NCBI RefSeq assembly: GCF_002835735.1
Contig: NZ_PISD01000076.1
Location: 1 to 50,087, forward strand
DNA: 50,087 bases
Origin: Cytobacillus horneckiae
GTDB lineage: Bacteria; Bacillota; Bacilli; Bacillales; Cytobacillaceae
Direction: 5' to 3'
Under the pieces are notes generated by a model, which searched no databases, had not been told where the DNA came from, and saw only the letters and a program-made list of their open reading frames with translations. Made by a program: the position numbers and the translations under genes. This document shows positions 25,401-33,807 of the stretch, one piece after another (positions within the stretch are counted from its first letter, which is position 1; each line of letters begins with the position of its first letter).

Positions 25401-25926
25401 TTTCACCCTTAACTTTTACATTGTGAGGTGTATATGTTCCACCTTCTATTCTAACTTTTAATTGAGGGAGATCTTTATTAACACAAAATGTTAACCCCAT
25501 AGTTGAAGGCATAAAGTCATTTTTTTGTGGAAATAATTCTACTTCTCCATCGTCTTCAGTTGTTTCTATACCTTCTTTACGCTCAAACAATTTATCTATT
25601 TTATCGTCTTCTTGAATTTCATTAGGTTCTTCACCAATTGGGGTTTCAAGGGCAACTTCGTCACTTTCACTTGTACCTAATGGAAACAAATGGCCGCTTA
25701 CATATCTTTGAGTAGGTGTTTCTCTTTGGAGAATCTCCTCTTTAATTCCGCCAACTTCCCAATAATAAGGTTTGTACAATTCATCCCTTGATTCAAATAT
25801 CGAAGTGCCGATATGATTAAATTTTATATAGTGATCTCTAATTTGACCGGGTCCAATTATTTCTTCTTTGACATTATCCATTACTTTTTGCCGATTATTT
25901 AATGATTTATCTAATGAGATAGCCAT
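22405..25926 (-). CDS. drmA: DrmA, SF2 helicase of DISARM
   Basis: This protein of about 1173 residues is a superfamily 2 helicase. Walker A is WFPTGGGKTEAYL (near residue 518), the DEAD-box-like motif is VQDELHLISGPLG, motif III is AATAT, and motifs V and VI are ASNIIEVGVDIDRL and QVSGRVGRRWW. A zinc-ribbon insertion (CPWCGANLGY and CPDKNCDFHE) lies between the two RecA folds. The start at 25926 fits AGGGGTAATGGCT; an ATG two codons earlier is possible. drmB overlaps its end. Known DISARM systems restrict incoming phage DNA; no drmC (PLD nuclease) is found next to it here. Confidence 0.9.
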   Translation of the reverse strand: MAISLDKSLNNRQKVMDNVKEEIIGPGQIRDHYIKFNHIGTSIFESRDELYKPYYWEVGGIKEEILQRETPTQRYVSGHLFPLGTSESDEVALETPIGEEPNEIQEDDKIDKLFERKEGIETTEDDGEVELFPQKNDFMPSTMGLTFCVNKDLPQLKVRIEGGTYTPHNVKVKGESNSFQWWLRETVEGIWELPLNELINHKQMEKQTEMKNKKGEKISHYHIQFQARLREVKDKYIITISVTNRSSVPKFNRQQLILFQATMSISAPDEHCFSVYPKQYEMKKLLSDEEASTELLYRNEGVYAFGHGCAADWEQNSKNVQQLSTTFMPEYEALSMTPNVFVNQDGKKVELEIKMSDLAGLSSNESPEKILKPLIDGYREWIENKTTEVEDVPELLQSIAEKHLELCKESLDRMEKGLKLLKDPQLLEAFRLANTAILLQQVNGKDRRFGRVEDKQIIFNKPFKESINDENKLKNASNTWRAFQIAFILMSIESLVDEKCDSREIVDLIWFPTGGGKTEAYLGVAAFQMILRRLKNNMDAGVDVMMRYTLRLLTADQFQRSSRLMCALEYLRRKNTLKLGEIPFSIGIWVGSDTTPNTNVKAKTQLSKLQKNDKDANQFVVNSCPWCGANLGYYDQKGSKTKYYFGYKINNDKLVVHCPDKNCDFHEELPIYIVDDTIYEKRPTFLIGTVDKFVQLVWKPKARALFGLDSNGDRFISPPSLIVQDELHLISGPLGTLTGLFETLIEELCLKNVDGKVVKPKIIAATATIKQFEEQALALFGRKNSRLFPSPGLENEDSFFATPAINKETGKPMPGRKYVGVYTTTVRIMMSQVMAFSSILQSTAEINEQERDPYWTLLSFYNTLRELGGGLTLTQTDIPQYSNSMAMRKGLQKDIRYINNVLELTSRKQSHEISKTIDDLKLEYKPNKEQKDMNSTIDLCLASNIIEVGVDIDRLSVMAIVGQPKMTAQYIQVSGRVGRRWWERPGLIFTLYSNTKSRDKSHFEHFREYHQKLYAQVEPTSVTPFSDSCLDRGLHAVVVGFLRQALNDDIARTPDWKEIQKNLNKKIVPFYNRLLERAELVDPEQIEELKSRFRVILKRLEKGNYTAWQVDPKVNGYMYSAGTTIPHALKVNAESMINSMRNVDSECRGLIATIYNSSDENSESESGWEALFS

Positions 25927-25945
25927 AGCCATTACCCCTTCCCTA

Positions 25946-27469
25946 CTAATCTATATTCATTGGCTTCATAAGGTTGTATGGTGCTATTAAATGTCTTGAG
26001 CGATCTATTGATACAATTCTTTCAATATTAAAAGAAGCCCCATTAAATTCTTTTGACATAAACGTGTAGTAGCCTTTTTCTTGTAACTCCTTTAAGATAT
26101 CATTTGAAAGTTCACTCATTAATTTATTAGAAATAATTCTTCCTGCTTTTCTATGGGCAAGTTGAATAATCTTCATAGTATTGTATGTTTCTTTTATCAT
26201 TTCTTCATCATACTTTAATGCCTTCAGTATTTTCGGAAGTTCAGTCGGGCAAATTGAATCCTCATTACACCATGACCTTAAAGATGCCATAGAAGCAGTG
26301 TTAATATTGTATTTGTTAATCAAAATTTCACTTACTTTTCTAATTCCTTTTTTCTTTACGTTAAAGCGTAATTTATCCTTCCATTCATTTTGAAGAAGGC
26401 GATATTTTTCAGCGTTTTTCTTAAGAACATCATGATCAGCAACTTCCGCAATTAATCTGGTATCTCTATCATTTCTAATTACAATAAAGTCATCTTCTTC
26501 TATATCCTTAAAATTAAGTTGCTTGATAAAATTACTTTTTTCATTAGGGGAAAAAACACGGATTTTTGAATCTTTTGGTGCAAACAAGAAGCGGTCATTC
26601 TCCAGATAAACTATGCTTGCTTCAACAGCATCTTGAGAGTTTACCTCTAATGTATTTTTCTGTTCCTCTAGGAACTTGCTTACTGCTGTATTTAACAACT
26701 CTGCTTGTTCTAAGGTAATATTACTTTTCTTTTGTATCGGCTCCCCAAAAGAAACATTTTGAAATATTGTGCTATATACACCTTTCTTGTCTATATCCTC
26801 AAAGATCTTGTTGGGACTTATGGAATTGGTAAAAATATCATAAGATATAAAAGCAACGGTCTTACCTTTAAAAGTATTTTTAACATACTCTCCAAAATAA
26901 GCGGGATTACCTACAAAAACAACTTCATCAAAGGTTTCAATATCTTTTCTAAAACTGTTCTCTGTAAAAAAACTTTCCTTTAAGAATGATTTCAACCCAT
27001 CTATGATTAAAAATCTTTCCTCAATTGTTATTGCCCTTTTTGTAACAATTGCTACTTTTAAGCCTGTTTCCGCCCTGCTGTTAATATAATTGCATAGGTA
27101 ATCATACAAACTATTATTTGTACTTTCTAGCACTTCCTTAAATGACTTTGCTATTTGAATTACAACTTTTGTGAATAGTTCGGGATAACTTTTTTTAATC
27201 TGAATAAACTTTGAGATGATCTGATCTTCAGTATCCTTATTGATCACCTTATTATACGGAAGTAAACTGCTTGCCAACTTAAAAAACACTTTCTTAAGAA
27301 GGTTCAGAACTTCTACCAGATGATCGTCATTCTCATATCTATTTTGAATCTCTAATCTGAACTTTTCAATGCTATTGGCAAAAGGCAATAATTCATTGCT
27401 TTCCACATGCTTAAATAAAACAGTCTTATGACCCAAACTATATAAGTCTATTAAATTATTAAAGTTCAT
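25946..27469 (-). CDS. DrmE-like protein, probable C-terminal half (507 aa)
   Basis: This is a 507-residue protein directly upstream of drmA in the same operon. It has no enzyme motif I can name; a region VAIVTKRAITIEERFLIID to GKTVAFISYDIFTN looks like a degenerate helicase-type Rossmann fold. Position and size suggest the class 2 DISARM component DrmE, here divided between this gene and the 332-residue gene before it. GGAGGTGATGACT supports the ATG at 27469, and the upstream stop overlaps this ribosome site. The DrmE assignment is inference from context with only weak sequence memory. Confidence 0.55.
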   Translation of the reverse strand: MNFNNLIDLYSLGHKTVLFKHVESNELLPFANSIEKFRLEIQNRYENDDHLVEVLNLLKKVFFKLASSLLPYNKVINKDTEDQIISKFIQIKKSYPELFTKVVIQIAKSFKEVLESTNNSLYDYLCNYINSRAETGLKVAIVTKRAITIEERFLIIDGLKSFLKESFFTENSFRKDIETFDEVVFVGNPAYFGEYVKNTFKGKTVAFISYDIFTNSISPNKIFEDIDKKGVYSTIFQNVSFGEPIQKKSNITLEQAELLNTAVSKFLEEQKNTLEVNSQDAVEASIVYLENDRFLFAPKDSKIRVFSPNEKSNFIKQLNFKDIEEDDFIVIRNDRDTRLIAEVADHDVLKKNAEKYRLLQNEWKDKLRFNVKKKGIRKVSEILINKYNINTASMASLRSWCNEDSICPTELPKILKALKYDEEMIKETYNTMKIIQLAHRKAGRIISNKLMSELSNDILKELQEKGYYTFMSKEFNGASFNIERIVSIDRSRHLIAPYNLMKPMNID

Positions 27470-27474
27470 AGTCA

Positions 27475-28473
27475 TCACCTCCAAGCAAGGAATTCAATTC
27501 CAAGTGGTATTTGAACTCCAGTAGACTTTAAATATTCAACAATTTCCTCAGTAACTATTTTGTGGTCACTCTGCAATAATTCTCTTCGTAATTCTTCCTT
27601 CACCTCATGCAGCCGATTTTCGTTGTCAGTTCTGCTTGATAAAATCATTTTAGGGTTATTAGTGAATTGCTTGTCTTGTTTAATAAAACTAAATAGGTCT
27701 GAATAAATAACTGGAACTTCATCGTTAATTTCTACATCATTTCGCTTCATTTGAGATGAAAAAAATTTCCCGTTTGTGTAACTATTACTGTTATCAAAAT
27801 AAAGGAAGTCTTTTATCGTTCCCTTTACACCCTCATAAATAAAAATTTCATTACCCATAAAATCATTAATTTGACCAGCATTTCCGACCAAGTAAAATGA
27901 GTCTCCCGGATAAAACTCAACTTTATTTAATTGGCCAGATGTATACAAAGCCCTCAACAATCTGCTATTATCTAAACCAACTTGTTGCTTCTTACTTACC
28001 TTTCGTGTTCTCTTAATTTCATCAAATTCTTCGTCTAAAAGAATAACTCTATCAATCCAATACCTTTCAGGAATTCCTCTTTCAATCTTTCCGTCTTTTA
28101 TCTTCAGTATCATTTCGTTTTCAAAAACAGGGCTAGGTTCTACCGAGATAACTGATGCTTTTCTCGCAGATTGTTCATCCTGATAAATAATTCGGCTACC
28201 TTTTTCTAAATTAATAACTGTTTTTCTTATAGACCGCATTTGTTTATTCTTAGAAAATGTTTTATCTGCTATTCCCATTGCAATAAATAATGAAAAGAAT
28301 TGTTCGCTGGGAAGAGATAGTATAATGTTAATAGATTTTTTATACTTAATTCCATGGTCATTTATATAAGCGCCTAATTCGAATGCAAAATTGATCCAAT
28401 CAGGTATATCTATGGGACCCTTTCTGCTAAGAACTTTTAAATTCTTAATGGTCATTCCATTCACCACTTTCAT
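27475..28473 (-). CDS. DrmE-like protein, probable N-terminal half (332 aa)
   Basis: This is the first gene of the DISARM-like operon. Its N-terminus contains INIILSLPSEQFFSLFIAMGI, an alpha/beta element; the rest is mixed. GAGGAATCTGGTT precedes the chosen ATG at 28473; ATGs 5 codons earlier and 6 codons later are also possible. It stops just before the next gene with clean signals, so the split is not an obvious frameshift. I infer a DrmE N-terminal counterpart; a separate unknown DISARM accessory protein is equally possible. Confidence 0.5.
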   Translation of the reverse strand: MKVVNGMTIKNLKVLSRKGPIDIPDWINFAFELGAYINDHGIKYKKSINIILSLPSEQFFSLFIAMGIADKTFSKNKQMRSIRKTVINLEKGSRIIYQDEQSARKASVISVEPSPVFENEMILKIKDGKIERGIPERYWIDRVILLDEEFDEIKRTRKVSKKQQVGLDNSRLLRALYTSGQLNKVEFYPGDSFYLVGNAGQINDFMGNEIFIYEGVKGTIKDFLYFDNSNSYTNGKFFSSQMKRNDVEINDEVPVIYSDLFSFIKQDKQFTNNPKMILSSRTDNENRLHEVKEELRRELLQSDHKIVTEEIVEYLKSTGVQIPLGIEFLAWR

Positions 28474-28709
28474 AACCAGATTCCTCATTATCTTATACTA
28501 GTAATTTTATCACATCATTTGACAAATAAATTTGACCTTTTCCAATTTTACTCCTATTCCGACATATTTTTTAGTACATTAGACATATTAAAAACAAATT
28601 ATTCTGGAAAACAACTTCCTAACTTACTTATTACACACAAATGTACCCTTTGGCAGGGAATCTTTGATGTAGGCTGGACATATTCTTTAGAGTTTTTTCC
28701 AAAGAAAAA

Positions 28710-28740
28710 GAAGCAAACACAATGTTTAACTGTTTGCTTC
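28710..28740 (-). terminator. Terminator of the RuvC-like gene
   Basis: GAAGCAAACA and TGTTTGCTTC form a perfect 10-bp stem overlapping the end of the gene, followed by TTTTT on the minus strand. Confidence 0.75.
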
Positions 28741-29211
28741 GGTGGCTTTACCTATTAATCTCTCCTCTCTTTCCTTTTCGAAATAACAATGTATTATTCC
28801 TAAAGCATCTCTTACATGTTCATTTGATTTTATTTCTCCAAAGATTCTATGAATAGCAGGTTTCATCTCTTTTTTGCTAGCCTTTCCGTTTCCTGTAACT
28901 GCCTTTTTTATTGAAGCGGGGGCATATGTTTTAATATCTATCCAATTTTTTGCTGCTATAAGATATATTATTCCGATAATCCAATTAACCTCTTTACTAC
29001 CTCCACTGTAGTTATTTTCAATAAGAATTAAGTGAACTTTGAATCTATCAATTAGGCTTTCGATTTCCTTATGAACTATGAGAATTCTCTCTTTAATTGA
29101 GGAGTTAACCGTGGTCTTAATTGTTTGCAGGAAAAGTATTTCTTTATTGTATGATGTAATTGCAACACCTGTAGAGGATAGAGAAGCATCTATACCCATG
29201 ATTGTATGCAT
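28726..29211 (-). CDS. RuvC-like Holliday-junction resolvase
   Basis: This 161-residue RNase H-fold nuclease is of the RuvC/phage resolvase type. Catalytic acids are visible in order: Asp8 in MGIDASLSSTG, Glu65 in LILIENNY, and Asp135 in HVRDALGIIH, with the AVTGNGKASKKEM DNA-binding loop between. GGGGGGGATTTA precedes the ATG at 29211. It is close to the SF3 helicase and the iteron array, so a role in resolving replication or recombination intermediates of the nested replicon is likely. Involvement in cointegrate processing is only a possibility. Confidence 0.85.
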   Translation of the reverse strand: MHTIMGIDASLSSTGVAITSYNKEILFLQTIKTTVNSSIKERILIVHKEIESLIDRFKVHLILIENNYSGGSKEVNWIIGIIYLIAAKNWIDIKTYAPASIKKAVTGNGKASKKEMKPAIHRIFGEIKSNEHVRDALGIIHCYFEKEREERLIGKATEANS

Positions 29212-29234
29212 TAAATCCCCCCCTTTCATTTACA

Positions 29235-29621
29235 CTAGTCCTTACTCACTCCCCTTTGCTTTTTTAATGCTTTATAAACAAAACCTAATTCCTCAAAGTT
29301 ACAACGAAACTGTTTACAAACTACATCTCCCTCCATAAAGATTACCTCTATTGGAAAACCTTCATTTGAAGAATCTATCTTTGTGTACATTGATACACCC
29401 TCTTCCAATCCGTACTCAATGATTTCGTTTAATTCCTCAATATAGAAGTTTCTTTTTATCTGAACAAACTCTCTTTTAGTTACTGTATATGGATGCACAA
29501 TACCTTCTTCGTCAGTAAATTCCAGTTGAACAAATCTATTTAGTGTAATAAAACGAACACATACTGAACTTTCAAATAGTTCATTTATGTAGATTAAATC
29601 TTTAATACTATAATCCTTCAT
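29235..29621 (-). CDS. Unknown protein (128 aa)
   Basis: AAAGGGGGAGAAAAT precedes the ATG at 29621. The gene stands 23 bases before the RuvC-like gene in the same direction, so the two probably form one operon. The product is acidic and soluble with alternating strands. No family is recognised; a replication-module accessory protein is a guess. Confidence 0.6.
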   Translation of the reverse strand: MKDYSIKDLIYINELFESSVCVRFITLNRFVQLEFTDEEGIVHPYTVTKREFVQIKRNFYIEELNEIIEYGLEEGVSMYTKIDSSNEGFPIEVIFMEGDVVCKQFRCNFEELGFVYKALKKQRGVSKD

Positions 29622-29743
29622 ATTTTCTCCCCCTTTCATTTTTTAGGTTCTGCCAGATTGATCTCTTTCCCTTGTGTATTTTAATAGTTTATATTTGTCA
29701 TTTCTTTTTCTAGAAGACAAAACCTTTATTTTATAAAAAAAAG

Positions 29744-29765
29744 ACAGTAGGATATTCCCTACTGT
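29744..29765 (-). terminator. Terminator after the 116-aa gene
   Basis: ACAGTAGG and CCTACTGT form an 8-bp stem with a 6-base loop, followed by CTTTTTTTT on the minus strand. Confidence 0.85.
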
Positions 29766-29783
29766 TATTCTCCACTGGCTTCT

Positions 29784-30134
29784 TTATTGTGCTGGTTCAC
29801 TTTGGTATTCTAATTCTTGCACGAGCATACAAATCTTAAAGATTTTCTCGCTTTCCAAGATATATTCACTTAATATCGGTTCAATGACTAACATTAAATG
29901 GTGATAATCGTAGAATGTTTGTTGGTGACATAAAATATTGAAATTCCCAACATGTGCTGAATTTTTACTGACAAAGTTCTTCTCTGTACGGGTGATATAT
30001 AAGAAATACATATAATCTTTATCCGTATGAGTAACCCAGTTGAAGCGGGGATGCCTGCCTATAGTAATAACATAATCATTATGAAAGGCTTTTACATAAT
30101 CCGGGCTATTCTTTTTGTCTTTTCCCTTTATCAT
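29784..30134 (-). CDS. Unknown protein (116 aa)
   Basis: AGGGAGGGAAAAACAA precedes the ATG. The protein is rich in aromatic residues and His (GRHPRFNWVTHTDKDYMYFLY, HQQTFYDYHHLMLV). It lies between the replication origin candidate and the RuvC operon. No family is recognised. Confidence 0.55.
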   Translation of the reverse strand: MIKGKDKKNSPDYVKAFHNDYVITIGRHPRFNWVTHTDKDYMYFLYITRTEKNFVSKNSAHVGNFNILCHQQTFYDYHHLMLVIEPILSEYILESEKIFKICMLVQELEYQSEPAQ

Positions 30135-30223
30135 TTGTTTTTCCCTCCCTATTCCTTAGTAAAATATTTACATATATTCAATTAAACAAACGTACGTTTC
30201 ATCCTTTTTTCTCAAAATGAAAA

Positions 30224-30500
30224 TTGAACCAGCATTGAGCCGAAAACGAACCAAAGTAGAACCGGCGTTGAACCAGTCACCCCTTGATATTATTGGATTG
30301 AGCCAATTGAACCTATTTTTCGCTACTTTAAAGATATTTTTGTTTCTAAACAAAATAAAACCTTTCTAAATACTCTATAAAATGCTCTAGTTAAAACTAC
30401 TTTTTATTCTGAAACATAACTGGTTCAAATGGCTCATGCCTAGTATTCATTGGGAAGAATCGGTTCATAAATGGTTCAAAAGCAGTTCTTAATGGTTCAA
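30224..30500. repeat. Iteron array, candidate replication origin
   Basis: Left group: TTGAACC-type 7-mers start at 30224, 30235, 30246, 30257 and 30268, exactly 11 bases apart (two vary in the first two bases), then at 30298 and 30307. Right group, inverted (GGTTCAA type): 30422, 30431, 30462, 30473, 30484 (degenerate) and 30494. The groups flank an AT-rich stretch of about 105 bases (30314-30420). Facing iterons one helical turn apart around an AT-rich core are typical of origins, and a D5/SF3 helicase gene lies just beyond. Confidence 0.75.
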
Positions 30501-30520
30501 ACCCTTTAAGGAATATAAAA

Positions 30521-30541
30521 GAGACGGTTTTTTCCCGTCTC
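30521..30541 (-). terminator. Terminator of the helicase gene
   Basis: GAGACGG and CCGTCTC pair around a 7-base loop, with TTTTAT following on the minus strand, 30 bases after the helicase stop. Confidence 0.8.
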
Positions 30542-30570
30542 AAAGTTTTTCTGAAAATATTTAGATGTAT

Positions 30571-32112
30571 TTAGGTTACTATACGAATACCTTTCCACGA
30601 TTTAGTTCTTTTAGGGTTGTTCATTTGACTCTTTTTTACTTTATCACCGTAAAGGTTCTCAATATTTTTGTTGAACTTAGTTTGACTACCCGAAATATGT
30701 CCATTTTGTTTACAGAATTTCTCCCATTCAGCAAAAAGAATAGCACGAGCGGTTTCATTCTCCTCGCCCAGTTCACAATAATCTTCTACAAAAGCCATTA
30801 CTGGGTTACTGTATTTCTTGTACTCTGCTTTCAGTCCCTCGCTCATTTCATTAGTTGTAAACTTCCATTTATTCTTTATGACACGATGTAAACCCTCTAA
30901 CGCCCACAGAAGGATAAAGTCCAATTCTTTTTCTAACGCTTTACTTAAATCAGGATTCTTTTTCGTAATCGTTTCATTGAATGGAATAAGTGTCAAACGA
31001 TTATAAAAAGCATCTGTTGAATCTTTAGAAAAATTTGCAGGGAGACTATTGCTGGAAAAAACAAACTTCGCCTTATTTTTAAATTCAAAAGGTGCTTCAT
31101 AAATTCTTCTCGCAGGAATAGGATCATTACCAGTAGCAGCCTTCAAGTAACCAATTTCTTTTACAGATTTATCCGGTAAATCCGCAAAAATATTTACTAT
31201 CTTTCCATACAATTTTGCTTGATTGTACTCATTCCCGTCTAAATCCTGTAAGGGAACATGGCTTTTAGCATTATCATTTAAAAGACCTTCAAGGGTGGCA
31301 TTAATAAAAGTCGATTTACCACTATCGCCTTTTCCCGTTAATATAAAAATCATTTGCTTAGACTTTGTAAAAGAGGTTAAACAGTAACCCACCATTTCCT
31401 GTAAAAGCATTTGGACTTCCGGGTTAGGAACAGAGGTAGATAGAAACTTCTTAAAGTTCTCTCCTTTAGCATCTTTGTTATAATTTGCTTGGATTTGTAT
31501 TGTAGATAAATACTCTGGCGAATGTCCTTCAGTGAAAACCCAGTTGTCATTATCTTCAATATTTAATATTCCATTTTTTAAGTTCAGTAGATATGGATTA
31601 TTATTAAATTCTTCAGGGAACTTGTTAATTCGCTCGTCAATTCTCCATTGTTTAGTTCCGTCATTTATTGCATCCATTGAAGAGTATTGCGGGGTAAGCA
31701 ATGCCTTTACAATCCCCTTATCTTCATTTTCCTTAATGGGTCTGTATACGCCATTGTCGTATAGAAATAAGACTCCAGTTGAGTATGCTGAGGGTACATT
31801 TTTAATTAGATATTCTGCTAGGTATCCCCTGTGTACATACTTACCAAACTTTCCTTCTTTAAGGAATGGAGCAATAAAATCCACTTCTCCGTCATTGTTT
31901 GAGGATAGTTCATAACCCTTAGGAGCAATATACTGATTTCCTTTATCATCCGTTATAACTTCCTTCCATACTGGCATATTAGCAATTTCTTTATCAGGAA
32001 TTTCTTGTAAAACCCCATTTTCTAACTGCTCTTCTTTTTGATTTAACTCTTTTGTAAGTGAATAATTAATGATAGGTCCTTTTATTTTTTTACTTTCATT
32101 TTCATTTTTCAT
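30571..32112 (-). CDS. D5/P4-type SF3 replicative helicase
   Basis: This is a 513-residue phage/plasmid replication protein. A D5_N-like domain covers about residues 110-230 (TGVLFLYDNGVYRP, NPYLLNLKNGILNI), followed by an SF3 helicase with Walker A GKGDSGKST (260-268), Walker B-like IVNIFADLPD, the sensor region FVFSSNSLP and FYNRLTLIPF. Unlike full P4-type primase-helicases it has no N-terminal primase domain. GGAGGAGATTAA precedes the ATG. With the iteron array just beyond its 3' end, it probably initiates replication of a nested element. Confidence 0.88.
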   Translation of the reverse strand: MKNENESKKIKGPIINYSLTKELNQKEEQLENGVLQEIPDKEIANMPVWKEVITDDKGNQYIAPKGYELSSNNDGEVDFIAPFLKEGKFGKYVHRGYLAEYLIKNVPSAYSTGVLFLYDNGVYRPIKENEDKGIVKALLTPQYSSMDAINDGTKQWRIDERINKFPEEFNNNPYLLNLKNGILNIEDNDNWVFTEGHSPEYLSTIQIQANYNKDAKGENFKKFLSTSVPNPEVQMLLQEMVGYCLTSFTKSKQMIFILTGKGDSGKSTFINATLEGLLNDNAKSHVPLQDLDGNEYNQAKLYGKIVNIFADLPDKSVKEIGYLKAATGNDPIPARRIYEAPFEFKNKAKFVFSSNSLPANFSKDSTDAFYNRLTLIPFNETITKKNPDLSKALEKELDFILLWALEGLHRVIKNKWKFTTNEMSEGLKAEYKKYSNPVMAFVEDYCELGEENETARAILFAEWEKFCKQNGHISGSQTKFNKNIENLYGDKVKKSQMNNPKRTKSWKGIRIVT

Positions 32113-32460
32113 TTAATCTCCTCCTTTTCCCAATAAAACAAGGGATTGGAGTAAAACCCAGATTGTATATTTGTGCTATATAATTAGATTTTACATTCCT
32201 CCTTGTTACATTCGATCACAATAAATTTAATAAAGCACCCTCCTTCCTTTATACCGGGAACCAAGATCCTCGATTTTTCCAACCTTGCCTTTACCACCTA
32301 CTTTTCAGTAAGAGGTAAATGAAAATAACTAATATTTTGGGTTAAAGTTATTCTCATTAGCACTTTTTAGGTAATTGTTCGTGCTCTATTAATACTTATA
32401 TCACGAATAAAAAGACACATTAAGCATGGGATGACATAAGTGTAAATATCTCAGAAGACC
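32113..32460. other. Gap of about 350 bases
   Basis: No convincing gene. GGAGGG near 32238 on the minus strand precedes a short frame KFIVIECNKEECKI that would need an ATT start. It probably contains the helicase promoter. Confidence 0.4.
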
Positions 32461-32463
32461 ATA

Positions 32464-32486
32464 AAAAAAGACCCTAATGGGCCTTA
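32464..32486 (-). terminator. Terminator of the McrBC-like operon
   Basis: On the minus strand AAG-G-CCC and GGG-T-CTT pair around ATTA and are followed by TTTTTTT, just after the stop at 32504. Confidence 0.75.
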
Positions 32487-32503
32487 AATAGTTTTTCGGG
32501 GTA

Positions 32504-33781
32504 TTACTCCAATTCTTTTTTTAAAATAAAATCTAAGATATCTTCTAAATTGCCCCAAGACGATAAATATATTTCACTTTCCTCAACTGTTCCAAGTTCT
32601 TTTATATTTGTCCAACCGACCAAGACCCCATACAAATTAACATTTGGATTTTTAACTGCCTCAAAGTCTTTTAAATATCCAAATAATTTGTATGCACCAT
32701 CGACCAAATATGTCCTTTTATCTGACCTTTTTACTTCGATGATATAAAAACTCTTCTTATTGCCCTCAAACACTTCTAAAACCATATCAGGTCTTCTAAG
32801 TTTATCGCTAAGACCATATAAGTTCATTAAAGGGCCATATATGCTTTTTAAAGCAATTTCCTTTGGAATACCTTGGAAATATATTTTGATTTCCTTAAGG
32901 CCTGCCGTAAACCTGCTGACAAGGGATGAGCCGCCGCCTATAAGTCCAATTCGTTTCTCAACCCCGCCATTATCTCTTATAACTTCAAGTAGTTTAAACA
33001 TAACTGCAATTTCATACAAAGTATCCTTATTTAGAGGCTCTAAAGTCTTCCCCTTTAATACTGTATCAAGATATCTAACCGGGTTAATATTCATAAAATA
33101 ATAAACTTGAGCAACTTTTGCCAAATGGGAATACATTTGTCCTCTGGCTTTTTCTGCTTGGATTATTGTTTTTTGATTTATATCATGCATATCCCCGATT
33201 TTTCTTATAAATGGATTTTTAAGTAATTTTTTTGTCTTATGTCCAATTCGTAACACTGTATTAATCCATTTCTCTTTGTTCTCAAGTTCCTCAAGATTTG
33301 TTTCGTCTTTCTCAAAATCAGAATTTGATAAAGAATTACAGATAAACATAATCCTTCGCAATAAATAAAGTAATAGTCTATTTTCCGGCAAATCAAATAC
33401 TGAAGACCGTTGACTGCATACAAATATAGATGGATCTCCCCCTGAAGCATTTCGTTCTGATATTGTTTTACTCCAGTTTATTTTTCCTTTAACATTCCCT
33501 CTCAAGACTTTGTGTTCTGTTTGGGATGTCTTTGAAAGGCGTTTTAAAATGGAAGGAGCAGTTATTTCTATAAACTCTTCAACTTCTTCATCAAGAATAA
33601 AATATATATTACTCAACTTCTGCAAATTACTTTTTGATACATTTGTCAGGCTTAAAAATACATCTTCTGCTGAAGCGATTGCAGAATTATTTTGGATAAA
33701 TCTCCATAAATGCTTATTAGTTTGCTCTAATATTTGAGTATGATTTTTTGACGACCAACAATCGTTTTTATTAGTAATCAT
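32504..33781 (-). CDS. McrC-like nuclease subunit
   Basis: This 425-residue protein has an N-terminal DUF2357/LlaJI-like helical region and a C-terminal PD-(D/E)XK nuclease. The motif is visible as RRPDMVLEVFEG, then FYIIEVKRSDKRTYLVDGAYKLFGYL, giving Asp, Glu and Lys. McrC-type subunits pair with McrB GTPases in modification-dependent restriction. It follows the McrB-like gene by 26 bases with a weak GGTAGTG ribosome site. Target specificity is unknown. It may be a LlaJI-type partner acting with the methyltransferase cluster instead of a type IV enzyme. Confidence 0.8.
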   Translation of the reverse strand: MITNKNDCWSSKNHTQILEQTNKHLWRFIQNNSAIASAEDVFLSLTNVSKSNLQKLSNIYFILDEEVEEFIEITAPSILKRLSKTSQTEHKVLRGNVKGKINWSKTISERNASGGDPSIFVCSQRSSVFDLPENRLLLYLLRRIMFICNSLSNSDFEKDETNLEELENKEKWINTVLRIGHKTKKLLKNPFIRKIGDMHDINQKTIIQAEKARGQMYSHLAKVAQVYYFMNINPVRYLDTVLKGKTLEPLNKDTLYEIAVMFKLLEVIRDNGGVEKRIGLIGGGSSLVSRFTAGLKEIKIYFQGIPKEIALKSIYGPLMNLYGLSDKLRRPDMVLEVFEGNKKSFYIIEVKRSDKRTYLVDGAYKLFGYLKDFEAVKNPNVNLYGVLVGWTNIKELGTVEESEIYLSSWGNLEDILDFILKKELE

Positions 33782-33807
33782 TTACACTACCTGCTTTAAA
33801 TAGTTTC

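Noticed and set aside
28519..28758. 79-codon plus-strand frame
   Set aside because: It has no ribosome site, overlaps the RuvC gene end and its terminator, and reads against all neighbours.
30168..30353. 61-codon minus-strand frame overlapping the iterons
   Set aside because: It lies across the phased repeats, which explain its repeated residues (such as NAGS twice). A non-coding origin is the better reading.
32210..32245. Minus-strand peptide KFIVIECNKEECKI after GGAGGG
   Set aside because: It would need an ATT start and is only 15 codons; left as part of the gap.
32348..32360. Internal copy of TTATTCTCATT found also near the right end
   Set aside because: It is one short AT-rich match without the rest of the terminal repeat; not evidence of an internal transposon end.
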